64,000 bases of DNA, taken from assembly GCF_001269365.1 (NCBI RefSeq), contig NZ_CXOM01000004.1:1-64000 (forward strand). The letters run 5' to 3'. The first letter of the stretch is position 1; each line of letters begins with the position of its first letter. This stretch comes from Limnohabitans sp. Rim11. GTDB taxonomy: Bacteria > Pseudomonadota > Gammaproteobacteria > Burkholderiales > Burkholderiaceae_C. Below, one piece after another: positions 1-7,685 of the stretch. The notes under the pieces were generated by a model. The model searched no databases. It was given only the letters and a program-made list of their open reading frames with translations, and was not told the DNA's origin. The position numbers and the translations under genes were made by a program.

Positions 1-323
1 GTGCTGCTGCCCGAGTACCCCATGGCCTGGAGCGCTTCATACAAAGCTTTGACGCCGCGGCGCTCTCGCTTGTTTCGATAGCTGTCGGCTTTGAGCCAAT
101 TGCTCAATTGATCCTTGAAGGGATCCAGAACACCGAAGGTCTGCTGACGCTTAGGGTATCTGGGCACCGTAACCTCTGCCTCTTGAAGCCACCGAGTTGC
201 GGTGTTGCGAGAGATGCCAAGTTGACGGCTAGCTTGTCGGATGGAGACCTTGTCGCGAAGGACAAGTCTGCGTAATTTGCTCAAAGTTCCCACGTTGATC
301 ACTCCTTGCCCATCCTTGCTCAA
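1..323 (-). CDS. istA: IS21-family transposase IstA, N-terminal part
   Basis: About 105 residues of the DDE transposase of an IS21-family element, truncated by the window edge. The N-terminal helix-turn-helix is clear (SIRQASRQLGISRNTATRWL), followed by the family-typical stretch containing YPKRQ, LDPFKDQL and KRERRGVKALYEALQA. The first in-frame start is TTG at 323. A GTG at 293 sits about 8 bases after an AAGGAG ribosome-binding site and may be the true start. IstA cuts and joins the element ends; its helper ATPase IstB would lie to the left, outside the window. Confidence 0.8.
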   Translation of the reverse strand, partial: MSKDGQGVINVGTLSKLRRLVLRDKVSIRQASRQLGISRNTATRWLQEAEVTVPRYPKRQQTFGVLDPFKDQLSNWLKADSYRNKRERRGVKALYEALQAMGYSGSS

Positions 324-409
324 AAATTAAGCAGGATAGGCGATTGGGGTGGCTCAAATTTGGATGCAAATTCTCTTCAAAGTGGCTCAGTTTTGGATGC
401 CATTCAACA
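1..409 (-). mobile_element. IS21-family element, terminal part (continues beyond the window)
   Basis: This is the istA-proximal end of an IS21-family insertion sequence. The outer end lies at 409, where the strand reads CCATTCAACA, so the element begins 5'-TG as IS21 members do. Between 350 and 409 there are spaced repeats of the form TGGCTCA-n-TGGATGC, which look like the multiple transposase-binding repeats of IS21 ends. The transposase reads leftward out of the window. Bases 183-410 recur almost exactly at 11539-11766 in the same orientation. Confidence 0.8.
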
Positions 410-410
410 G

Positions 411-652
411 CCATACCTAAGGCACCCCCAGCCCCAAAGCCAAAACCACCAACCCCCAAGCCACCCCCAGCTAAAAGTTCGGTACCCCCTCAACCAAGAT
501 CGGTGGCCCCAGGCAGGCCCTCACAATTACCCACCTCCCAACCCGTGCTCAGGCCTACCCAGTCAAGTAGTTTTAGCCAGGCTGATTTGCATGGCATGCA
601 GCAGCAGGCTCTGGGTGCAGGGCAATCTTATTCGGCACAAAAACCCTTCTAA
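411..652 (+). pseudogene. Proline-rich protein, C-terminal fragment cut by the IS end
   Basis: The reading frame that ends at 652 is extremely proline/lysine rich just after the IS border (PKAPPAPKPKPPTPKPPP), then becomes Ser/Gln rich (FSQADLHGMQQQAL). Its upstream part lies inside the IS terminal repeats, so the real protein began elsewhere and was cut by the IS. Such Pro-rich linkers occur in many envelope and DNA-handling proteins, and I cannot name the family. It could also be a chance frame, but the composition argues for a genuine former coding sequence. Confidence 0.4.
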
Positions 653-1015
653 CGGCTCAAAACCGTGGATTTATGACGAGAAATACTGTGTTTTTAAATT
701 TCATGGTCATGGGGATGAGAGGCATAGTAAAAATAGTCAGAATGCTGCAAAGTACTAAAAATTTCGCGATGAGTGGTTGATGTGTGCCCTAAAGCCGTCG
801 TTGATAGAAGACGGGCCCGCAGATTCCCAGGAGTGTTGTCGCCGGCGCCAGGTTGACCAAGCGTGCCGAAAAACGGTGGCCACCCATTGTGTGGAGAGTT
901 CTGAATGCTTATGCCGCTTGTACGATCACTAACCCTGGTTAGCAAAAATCGGTAAAGGTGGCAAATTAGTGTCGGCGACAACAGACTTGACGGGGCAACC
1001 CGTGCAGAAACTAGG
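653..1015. other. Gene-free stretch, possibly more IS debris
   Basis: I see no credible gene in this 363-base stretch. It contains an exact 11-base inverted repeat, TGTTGTCGCCG at 832-842 and CGGCGACAACA at 973-983, roughly 140 bases apart. Between them lie two similar segments in opposite orientation (GAAAAACGGTGGCCACC near 868, and AAAAATCGGTAAAGGTGGC near 943). The pattern resembles the ends of a decayed or non-autonomous insertion element, but I cannot assign it to a family. Confidence 0.3.
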
Positions 1016-2212
1016 CTACCGACGTGGGCGGCTTGCCTTCTCAATTTGCATTTCGCTGTAGCCTAACTCTGCAAGTATCTCGTGCGTGTGTTCGCCGGGT
1101 GTGGGTGCGCGAAGTCTGTAACTTGCGGGCGAGCGTGACAGTTCAACCTGTGGCGCAACGACAGGTGCCGTGCCCGGCATTGACGGATAGCTCATGTGTT
1201 GAAACAGACAAGCTGCTGCCATGTGTGGGTGCGCCAACGCCTCTAGCGGTGTGAGTACCCGTTCGGCAGTGATGCGCGCGATGGTCATGGCATTCAACAC
1301 CTCCTCGCAACTTCGCGTTACTGTCCATAAGCTAACCGCTTCACAGATCATTTCGGCATTTTCGCCACGCGCGGCATCGCCAAGCAACGTCGCGTCGTGA
1401 ATCCAGTCATGACGGCCTAAAAGTTTTGCTAGTCGATGAAATTGGTCATCACCTAAAACCTGTATGAGAACGTGACCATCGAGTGCGGCAAATATATCGG
1501 AAGGTGCCATTTGCTGACCTCGGTTGCCGCTGGGTGTACGGTCCTTACCTCGGGCATATGATTCCATAAGATTAGAATTGAAAAAAGTCAGTGCAGTGCG
1601 CAACAGCGATCCTTGTACGTGCTGCCCCAAGCCTGTTTTGTCTCTGTGCCGAAGGGCCGCCATTGTGCCGAACGCGCAAGCGATGGCCGTGCCAAAGTCG
1701 ACGTAAGTTGCAGCCCATCGAACAGGAGCTCCCGGCTTTCCCGACAGGAAAGCCGCCCCGGACATGGCTTGTCCAATGCCGTCGAAACCGGTCTTTCCTG
1801 CGAGCGGGCCCGTCTCTCCATAAGCACTTGCCGTGGTGACGATTAGCGCTGGGTACAAAGCCGAAAGTGTGTCGTAATCCACGCCAAGCTTTTGTAGTTG
1901 CCTGGCAGGCAGGTTTGCCACAAGTACATCTGCCTTGGCTATAAGCGCATGCAGCGCTTCCTTGCCACAGTCCGAGGACAGGTCAAGACATACCGAGCGT
2001 TTGTTGCGTCCAGTCTGCAAAAAGCTTCCACCTTCGCCTGAAGGCGCAACCGGCACAACGTAACGGTCTTCGCCGCCGCCTGGACGTTCAACCCGAACGA
2101 CATCTGCGCCAAGGTCTGCTAGTAATGTTGCACAATAAGGGCCAGCGATGAAGCGGCCCATGTCCACCACACGGATGCCCGAAAGTACGCCTGAATCGCA
2201 GGAATTAGTCAT
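1016..2212 (-). CDS. CaiB/BaiF family (class III) CoA-transferase
   Basis: A 398-residue acyl-CoA:carboxylate CoA-transferase of the formyl-CoA transferase fold, the usual length for the family. The N-terminus has the hallmark GIRVVDMGRFIAGPYCATLLADLGADVVRVE. Asp172, in WAATYVDFGTAIA, is in the position of the catalytic aspartate that forms the mixed anhydride. It would transfer CoA between an organic acid and an acyl-CoA in the cytoplasm. It is divergent from the TetR gene, only 17 bases away, which probably controls it. In this island it likely activates the acid taken up or released during aromatic breakdown. The substrate cannot be read from sequence. Confidence 0.85.
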   Translation of the reverse strand: MTNSCDSGVLSGIRVVDMGRFIAGPYCATLLADLGADVVRVERPGGGEDRYVVPVAPSGEGGSFLQTGRNKRSVCLDLSSDCGKEALHALIAKADVLVANLPARQLQKLGVDYDTLSALYPALIVTTASAYGETGPLAGKTGFDGIGQAMSGAAFLSGKPGAPVRWAATYVDFGTAIACAFGTMAALRHRDKTGLGQHVQGSLLRTALTFFNSNLMESYARGKDRTPSGNRGQQMAPSDIFAALDGHVLIQVLGDDQFHRLAKLLGRHDWIHDATLLGDAARGENAEMICEAVSLWTVTRSCEEVLNAMTIARITAERVLTPLEALAHPHMAAACLFQHMSYPSMPGTAPVVAPQVELSRSPASYRLRAPTPGEHTHEILAELGYSEMQIEKASRPRR

Positions 2213-2229
2213 AGATCATTAAGAGCAAT

Positions 2230-2892
2230 ATGCCCGCTTCAAAAAAGATAGCTCCAGCCAAAAAAATAGCCACGGCTGCAAAATCCTCTCGTCGCAAAAC
2301 GGCGATTAGCGATTTTGCTAAGTCACTTCCCAAACCTGATCTACAGCCCTTAGACTGGATACGCGCAGGCATGAAAATTTTGGCCACCTCAGGCATAGAC
2401 ATGGTGTTGATTCCTCCGTTGGCCAAAGCGCTTGGCGTCACTAAAGGAAGTTTTTACTGGCACTTTTCCTCGCGTGAAGAATTGTTGCACGGCTTGATAG
2501 AGGCATGGAAGCAACATGCCACTCTTCGCGTTATCGAAATTGTGGAGAGTGCTGACGTATCTCCGCATGAAAAAATTCGTTTGATCGCTTTTATTGGCAC
2601 CAACTCTCCTATTGATGAATTCGGAGGTGCAGTTGAATTGGCCGTCCGCAACTGGGCGCGAGTCAACCCCGATGTCAGAAAAGTAGTTGCGGATGTTGAT
2701 CGTCAGCGTTTGAACTATTTGACCCAGCTGTATCAGCAGGTTGGCTCCAGCGTTGATCCCGAACTCCTTGCTTGCTTGCACTATTGTTTCTCTGCTGGTT
2801 TGCGCCTTATCTTTGCATATCCTGAAAAGCAAAAGCTTGCAATGCGCCAAGCGGCACTGGATCAGATATTTTTTTCGGGGCATTCTATGTAG
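2230..2892 (+). CDS. TetR/AcrR family transcriptional regulator
   Basis: A 220-residue repressor-type protein. After a basic Lys/Ala-rich leader of about 35 residues comes the TetR helix-turn-helix (IPPLAKALGVTKGSFYWHFSSREELLHGLI, about residues 60-90). The C-terminal ligand-binding helices have no recognisable specificity. It is divergently transcribed from the CaiB-type gene across 17 bases, so it probably binds there and responds to a pathway intermediate or acyl-CoA. The Lys-rich leader is unusual but is also seen in other proteobacterial TetR proteins. An internal start cannot be excluded. Confidence 0.85.
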   Translation: MPASKKIAPAKKIATAAKSSRRKTAISDFAKSLPKPDLQPLDWIRAGMKILATSGIDMVLIPPLAKALGVTKGSFYWHFSSREELLHGLIEAWKQHATLRVIEIVESADVSPHEKIRLIAFIGTNSPIDEFGGAVELAVRNWARVNPDVRKVVADVDRQRLNYLTQLYQQVGSSVDPELLACLHYCFSAGLRLIFAYPEKQKLAMRQAALDQIFFSGHSM

Positions 2893-2901
2893 TCTTGGGC
2901 T

Positions 2902-3897
2902 TCAGTGATGTCGATCAACCTTATGAACCGCAGATGCATATTCAGTTGCAAGACGATTCACAATCTCCAAAACTGGCATTATTGATTCAATTCCACCGAC
3001 ACCTTGCCCGGCGCTCCATACATCGCGCCACGCTTTGGCTTCTGTTCCGTCACCACGCTTGCCAAACCCAAACGATGAGCTCTGACGCGCTGGTAACGCA
3101 TCAACGTCCATACCGAGCGCCATAAAGCTGGGACGCAAGTAGTTGGCAGGAAGTCCCGTGACGGCGTTGGTGCAGACGATGTCGCTAGCTGCCGCGTTCA
3201 CGATCATGTCTTGGTAACGTTGGTCGGCCTGTGCCTCATTTGAAGCAATAAAACGAGTACCCACATAAGCCAAGTCTGCCCCCATTGCCTGCACGGCCAG
3301 CACCTGTTGTCCTTGCGTAATGCATCCCGCCACGGCGATGAGACCGTCAAATACGCGGCGTACTTCCTGTGTGAATGCAAACGGGTTGAGCGTGCCGGTA
3401 TGTCCACCTGCCCCTGCGCATACAAGAATAAGCCCATCGACGCCTGCTTCAATGGCCTTGTGTGCGTGGCGCATTGAAGAAATATCGTGGATGACGATGC
3501 CCCCGTAAGAGTGCACACGATCAACCACTTCACCAGGCGCGTTGAGGCTGGTGATCACCACCGGCACACGGTAGTGGCACGCCACATCCAGGTCATGCGC
3601 CAGCCGTTCATTGGACGGATGCACGATGAGATTGACGGCGTATGGCGCAGCAGGCCATGGCGGAGAAGTGGCATTCCACGTCGCGATTTGCGTGTTGAGG
3701 TAATCAAGCCAAATAGCGAGTTCTTCCTGCGGTCTTGCATTGAGCGCAGGAAAGGCGCCAACAATGCCCGCGCAGCACTGGCGGGCCACCAGCTCTTTTG
3801 AAGAGACGATAAACATCGGCGAGCCGATCACGGGTATTCGCAGGCGCTCCACAAAGTCTGAATTTTTGAACAAGGGTTTATGCGGGGGTTGACGCAT
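2902..3897 (-). CDS. NMO/FabK-like FMN-dependent oxidoreductase
   Basis: A TIM-barrel flavoprotein of the nitronate monooxygenase / enoyl-ACP reductase II family, 331 residues from the ATG at 3897. Family features include IPVIGSPMFIVSS near the N-terminus, AGVDGLILVCAGAGGHTG in the middle (phosphate/FMN loop) and DLAYVGTRFIASNEA. A longer frame runs up to 4251, but it would overlap the divergent acyl-CoA synthetase, so I reject that extension. It is convergent with the TetR gene (9 bases between stops). Within the island it may detoxify a nitronate or act as an enoyl or 2-nitropropane-type oxidoreductase. Its role in the pathway is unknown. Confidence 0.75.
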   Translation of the reverse strand: MRQPPHKPLFKNSDFVERLRIPVIGSPMFIVSSKELVARQCCAGIVGAFPALNARPQEELAIWLDYLNTQIATWNATSPPWPAAPYAVNLIVHPSNERLAHDLDVACHYRVPVVITSLNAPGEVVDRVHSYGGIVIHDISSMRHAHKAIEAGVDGLILVCAGAGGHTGTLNPFAFTQEVRRVFDGLIAVAGCITQGQQVLAVQAMGADLAYVGTRFIASNEAQADQRYQDMIVNAAASDIVCTNAVTGLPANYLRPSFMALGMDVDALPARQSSSFGFGKRGDGTEAKAWRDVWSAGQGVGGIESIMPVLEIVNRLATEYASAVHKVDRHH

Positions 3898-3937
3898 GTC
3901 GTTAGCTAGGGTTAAATTGTTATCAGTACTGGCCGGT

Positions 3938-5530
3938 ATGTTACAACAGATCCACAACCTCGACAATATGAATAGCGCTATCAAACAAGCAGAAACCTCT
4001 ACAGGGTATGCCTCCGCAGGAAAACGCAAGCTCAGCATTGAAAGCCTGTGGCATCGCGGCAGCTGCCTGGCGTCTGCACTCCGCGACAAGGGCGTCACGC
4101 AAGACAGCGCCGTAGCGCTGTTATTGCGGAACGACCTTCCGTTTCTGGAGGCCATGGTTGCCACCTCTATCCTTGGTGCGTATGCGGTACCCATCAACTG
4201 GCATCTCATGCCACAAGAGGTCGAATACATCCTTCGCGACTCTGGTGCCAAAGCCCTGATCGCACACGCTGATCTTTACCGATCAATTGCTCATGTGGTG
4301 CCGACAGGGGTAGCCACAATCGTCGCTAGCACACCTGAATCCATCCGTAGCGCATATGAAGTTTCTGTCGACGCTTGCATTGTGCCCGCAACAGCACTGG
4401 ACATAGATGTAGTGATCGATGGGTCCCAGCCCCTACATGACCGCTCGCGTGTAGGGAGCCGAGGCAGCATCGTCTACACCAGCGGCACCACAGGTCGCCC
4501 CAAGGGTGTGCGACGCTTTGCTTTACCGCCCGAGGAAGCGCGCAAGTTCAGCGAGTTGTCGAAGCAATGGTTTGACCTCAAGCCCGGTGTACGCACCATC
4601 ATGGCCGGGCCTATGTATCACAGCGCGCCCAACACCTACACACGCTCAGTGCTTAGTTCAGGCGGTAGCATTGTTCTCATGCCGCGCTTTGATGCCGAAG
4701 AGTTGCTCGCACTGATAGAGCAGGACCGCATCACACACCTGCACATAGTACCGACCATGATGGTCAGACTGCTTCGCTTGCCCAGGGAAGTTCGCGAACG
4801 ATACGATCTCAGTTCTCTTGAATTCGTCATTCACGGTGCGGCTCCCTGCGCCCTTGAGACTAAAAAGGGCATGATTGACTGGTGGGGCCCTGTGCTACAT
4901 GAATACTATGCGGCTACCGAAACTGGCATGGTTACCCGTGCTTCCACGCGGGACTGGCTTGACCGCCCCGGTACGTTGGGGCGAGCCTGGCCCGGAAGGA
5001 GCATCTGCATCTATGCCGAAAACGGAGATCTATTAGGTCCCAACCAGACCGGTGAGATCTATGTCGGACTACAGGGTGTGCCCAACTTCACATATCAGAA
5101 TGCCGAATCGCAGCGAGTGGACATTGGCCGCGAGGGCATGGTCACCAACGGTGATGTTGGTTACCTCGACAGCGAAGGCTACCTCTTCTTGGTTGACCGT
5201 AAAAAGGACATAGTCATTTCTGGTGGTGTGAACATCTATCCTGCGGAAATTGAATGTGCATTGATTGAGCATCCTGGTGTGGCCGACTGTGCTGTCATAG
5301 GTATTCCGGATGAGGAGTTTGGCGAAAGGCTGTTGGCTTTCATCAAACCCTCACCCGGCTTAGAGCCATCGCAAACTGAAATCAACATTTTTTTGCGCAG
5401 TAAGCTCGCCAGCCTCAAGGTACCCAAAGAATATTTGTTTATGCAAGAACTGCCGCGAGATGACTCTGGAAAATTAATGAAGCGCAAGCTGCGCGACCCT
5501 TACTGGGCCGGACGCAGCCGGATGATTTGA
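3938..5530 (+). CDS. Acyl-CoA synthetase (AMP-forming), ANL superfamily
   Basis: About 530 residues of an adenylate-forming acid:CoA ligase. The P-loop-like motif is GSIVYTSGTTGRPKGVRR. The A5-type motif is YYAATETGMVTRAS, and the hinge and A8 region reads GYLDSEGYLFLVDRKKDIVISGGVNIYP. The C-terminal catalytic lysine lies in DDSGKLMKRKLRDPY. A start at 3896 would overlap the divergent flavoprotein start, so 3938 or 3968 is more likely; neither has a strong ribosome-binding site. It heads the rightward catabolic run and is 22 bases ahead of a Bug receptor, suggesting CoA activation of the imported or released acid. Confidence 0.85.
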   Translation: MLQQIHNLDNMNSAIKQAETSTGYASAGKRKLSIESLWHRGSCLASALRDKGVTQDSAVALLLRNDLPFLEAMVATSILGAYAVPINWHLMPQEVEYILRDSGAKALIAHADLYRSIAHVVPTGVATIVASTPESIRSAYEVSVDACIVPATALDIDVVIDGSQPLHDRSRVGSRGSIVYTSGTTGRPKGVRRFALPPEEARKFSELSKQWFDLKPGVRTIMAGPMYHSAPNTYTRSVLSSGGSIVLMPRFDAEELLALIEQDRITHLHIVPTMMVRLLRLPREVRERYDLSSLEFVIHGAAPCALETKKGMIDWWGPVLHEYYAATETGMVTRASTRDWLDRPGTLGRAWPGRSICIYAENGDLLGPNQTGEIYVGLQGVPNFTYQNAESQRVDIGREGMVTNGDVGYLDSEGYLFLVDRKKDIVISGGVNIYPAEIECALIEHPGVADCAVIGIPDEEFGERLLAFIKPSPGLEPSQTEINIFLRSKLASLKVPKEYLFMQELPRDDSGKLMKRKLRDPYWAGRSRMI

Positions 5531-5552
5531 AAACCTTAACTAGGAGACAGCG

Positions 5553-6521
5553 ATGAAAAGCCGATTGATGGCCTGCATGGCTTTTGCCAGCGCAATAATT
5601 GCATTTACAGCACCCGCAACCTTATGGGCCAAATACCCCGAAAAGCCAATCCGGCTGGTTGTGCCGTTCCCAGCAGGTGGTACCACCGATGTAGTGGCGC
5701 GTCAGGTCGCGCGCAACATGTCGACCCTGCTTGGGCAGGAAGTTATCGTCGACAACAGGGGCGGCGCAGCCACTATCATTGGCGTCGATGCAGTCGCGAA
5801 GGCTCCGTCGGACGGTTACACCATACTGCTGGCGACAGCAACCACTTTCTCGGTGAACCCGCATCTCTTCAAAAAGATGCCCTACAAAATCGACGAGTTC
5901 GTGCCCATCGGCTTCATCAGCGAAGCACCGATTGTGCTAGTGGCACCCTTCGGCGCGTCGGCCAAAAACCTGCAGGAACTGGTACGGTCCCTTAAGGACA
6001 AGGAAACGCCTGTGGCCACCACCGGCAAGGGCGGCTTCTCGCACCTCACGGCAGCCATGTTCTTCAATGCTATTGGCGCGAAGTTCCGCGACGTGCCGTA
6101 CCGCGGCGAAGCACCTGCCCTACAGGACCTGCTGACTGGCCAGGTGCCGCTTTACTTTGGTAGCATGCCCGGTACCCTGCCTCACGTGAAGTCCGAAAAA
6201 TTGCGCGCCTATGGCGTGACATCGATAGAGCGTTCACCTGCAGCCCCGGGCATCGCTTCTTTCACCGAACAGGGCCTGCCTGAAGTTGTGGCCACCTCGT
6301 GGTTCGGCCTGTCGGCCCCCAAGGGCACTGCGCCAGATATCATCGCCACGCTGGCTGCCGCACTGAACAAGGCCATGGATGACAAGGCTTTGCTAGAACG
6401 CATGGCGACAGAAGGGTCTGTGCCGCGCAAGTTCTCGCCAACCGAGTTTGCCGACTACATCAAACGCGACCATGAGCGCTGGGGCAAGATCGTCCGCGGC
6501 GCAGGCGTCGAAGTGGATTGA
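5553..6521 (+). CDS. Bug-family (TctC-like) periplasmic solute receptor
   Basis: A 322-residue receptor with a cleavable signal peptide (about residues 1-26, ending TLWA-KY). The mature start KYPEKPIRLVVPFPAGGTTDVVAR is the family signature, and the two lobes include VVDNRGGAATIIGVDAVAKAPSDGYT and VPYRGEAPALQDLLTGQVPLYFG. Bug proteins capture carboxylates and other small solutes for tripartite TctAB-type transporters or for sensing. No TctA/TctB genes are near. An AGGAG-type site (taggagacagcg) precedes the ATG. The position between CoA ligase and ring-cleavage genes suggests it binds the aromatic acid substrate. Confidence 0.9.
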   Translation: MKSRLMACMAFASAIIAFTAPATLWAKYPEKPIRLVVPFPAGGTTDVVARQVARNMSTLLGQEVIVDNRGGAATIIGVDAVAKAPSDGYTILLATATTFSVNPHLFKKMPYKIDEFVPIGFISEAPIVLVAPFGASAKNLQELVRSLKDKETPVATTGKGGFSHLTAAMFFNAIGAKFRDVPYRGEAPALQDLLTGQVPLYFGSMPGTLPHVKSEKLRAYGVTSIERSPAAPGIASFTEQGLPEVVATSWFGLSAPKGTAPDIIATLAAALNKAMDDKALLERMATEGSVPRKFSPTEFADYIKRDHERWGKIVRGAGVEVD

Positions 6522-6530
6522 GGTTACAGC

Positions 6531-6791
6531 ATGAGCGCACATGCCATGGAGCTGGTGCTGTACGACTTGGGCGTTAAGCGCGAAGCACGTACGGCATTTG
6601 GTGAAGACGCGGCTGCCTTTTTAAAGCGCTATGGTGTCGATGCTTCAGAATCTGAGATGATCCGCAGCTTCAACATGGCAGGTCTGCTGAAAGCCGGTGT
6701 CAGCCCCCTGCTCACTTATGGCTTTTGGATGATGAATGCACCAGTCAAGACTCGCGTTGCCTACCTTGAGCGCAGCCGCGAAACTGCTTGA
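6531..6791 (+). CDS. LigA-like small subunit of a class III extradiol dioxygenase
   Basis: An 86-residue helical protein resembling the alpha (LigA) subunit of protocatechuate 4,5-dioxygenase. It shows the typical layout of an N-terminal helix followed by YGVDASESEMIRSFNMAGLLKAGVSPLLTYGFW. In LigAB enzymes this subunit caps the active site formed by LigB. It starts 9 bases after the Bug gene and is followed within 20 bases by the LigB-like gene, so the two are almost certainly co-translated partners. It is short compared with LigA itself (about 139 residues), closer to the separate small subunits of carbazole-type (CarBa) enzymes. Confidence 0.75.
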   Translation: MSAHAMELVLYDLGVKREARTAFGEDAAAFLKRYGVDASESEMIRSFNMAGLLKAGVSPLLTYGFWMMNAPVKTRVAYLERSRETA

Positions 6792-6810
6792 ACTCAGGGA
6801 AAGATACAAG

Positions 6811-7659
6811 ATGGCAAACATTGTTGGCGGCTTCACCATGCCGCACGAACCCGGCGTGTTCTACATGCCGAAGGAGAAATGGAACGACGCACAAAAACGC
6901 GTACGCGCGGCTTATGACCACATCGGCAACCGCATTGGCGAGCTGGGCGCGACATCGGTGATCGTCATCGGCGCTGACCACTATGTGCTCTTCGGGCCGA
7001 GCTGCCTGCCTAGCTACCTTATCGGCATAGGCGATGTCAGCGGTCCGTATGAACGCTTCCCCGACATTTCCCAAGGCAGCATTCCCAATAACACCGCGCT
7101 CGCCCTGCACATCGCTCAATACGGGCGCACCCATGGCTTTGACTGGGCAGTTGCCAAGACACTGCGGGTTGACCACTCAATAGGTGTGCCCGCACGGTTG
7201 TGCGCCTTGCCGAATGCGGACGTGAAGGGCGTTGTTCCTGTTTACTTGGCCAGTGGTGTCGAACCTCTTCTGCCCATGCGCCGTGCTTACGAATTGGGTC
7301 GGATGATCCGCTTGGCAGTTGAGGCTTGGCCTGAAGATGAACGCGTTGTGGTCATAGGCTCGGGCGGTATCAGCCACTGGGTTGGCCTGCCTGAGATGGG
7401 CAAGGTAAATGAAACCTTTGACAGGTGGGTGCTTGGCTGCGTCTCAAGCGGTAATGCAGAGGCGATGCTGAAACTGAGCGACGCCGAAGTTTTTGAGCAG
7501 GGCGGCAACGGTGCTTGGGAAATACGTAACTTTCTTTGCATGATGGGCGCACTACCCGGCCACCAAGGCCGTGTTATTGCCTATGAGCACGGTCCGCAAT
7601 GGGTCACCGGGCTGGGCTTTGCAGAAGTTTTTGGTGAACCGGAAATGACAGCAGTCTGA
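6811..7659 (+). CDS. LigB-like catalytic subunit of a class III extradiol ring-cleavage dioxygenase
   Basis: A 282-residue Fe(II) enzyme that opens a catecholic ring next to the hydroxyls (meta cleavage). Counting from the ATG at 6811, His12 (MPHEPG), His57 (GADHYVLFG) and Glu237 (WEIRNF) match the LigB metal ligands His12, His61 and Glu242. His189 (GSGGISHW) matches the catalytic His195. The spacing agreement makes the assignment firm at family level. A longer frame starts at 6736, but the AGGGAAAG site before 6811 fits this start. The product would pass to the hydrolase at 10421, an arrangement like CarBaBb-CarC. Confidence 0.85.
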   Translation: MANIVGGFTMPHEPGVFYMPKEKWNDAQKRVRAAYDHIGNRIGELGATSVIVIGADHYVLFGPSCLPSYLIGIGDVSGPYERFPDISQGSIPNNTALALHIAQYGRTHGFDWAVAKTLRVDHSIGVPARLCALPNADVKGVVPVYLASGVEPLLPMRRAYELGRMIRLAVEAWPEDERVVVIGSGGISHWVGLPEMGKVNETFDRWVLGCVSSGNAEAMLKLSDAEVFEQGGNGAWEIRNFLCMMGALPGHQGRVIAYEHGPQWVTGLGFAEVFGEPEMTAV

Positions 7660-7685
7660 CCTCAAACAAATACGGATTTATATTT

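Noticed and set aside
344-652. Intact 102-residue gene starting inside the IS terminal repeats
   Set aside because: The first 20 codons are IS repeat sequence; only the part after 410 has protein-like composition, so it is a truncated fragment.
2902-4251. Long version (449 aa) of the NMO-like protein starting at 4251
   Set aside because: Its first 118 codons lie antisense to the acyl-CoA synthetase and have no family similarity; the ATG at 3897 gives the normal N-terminus.
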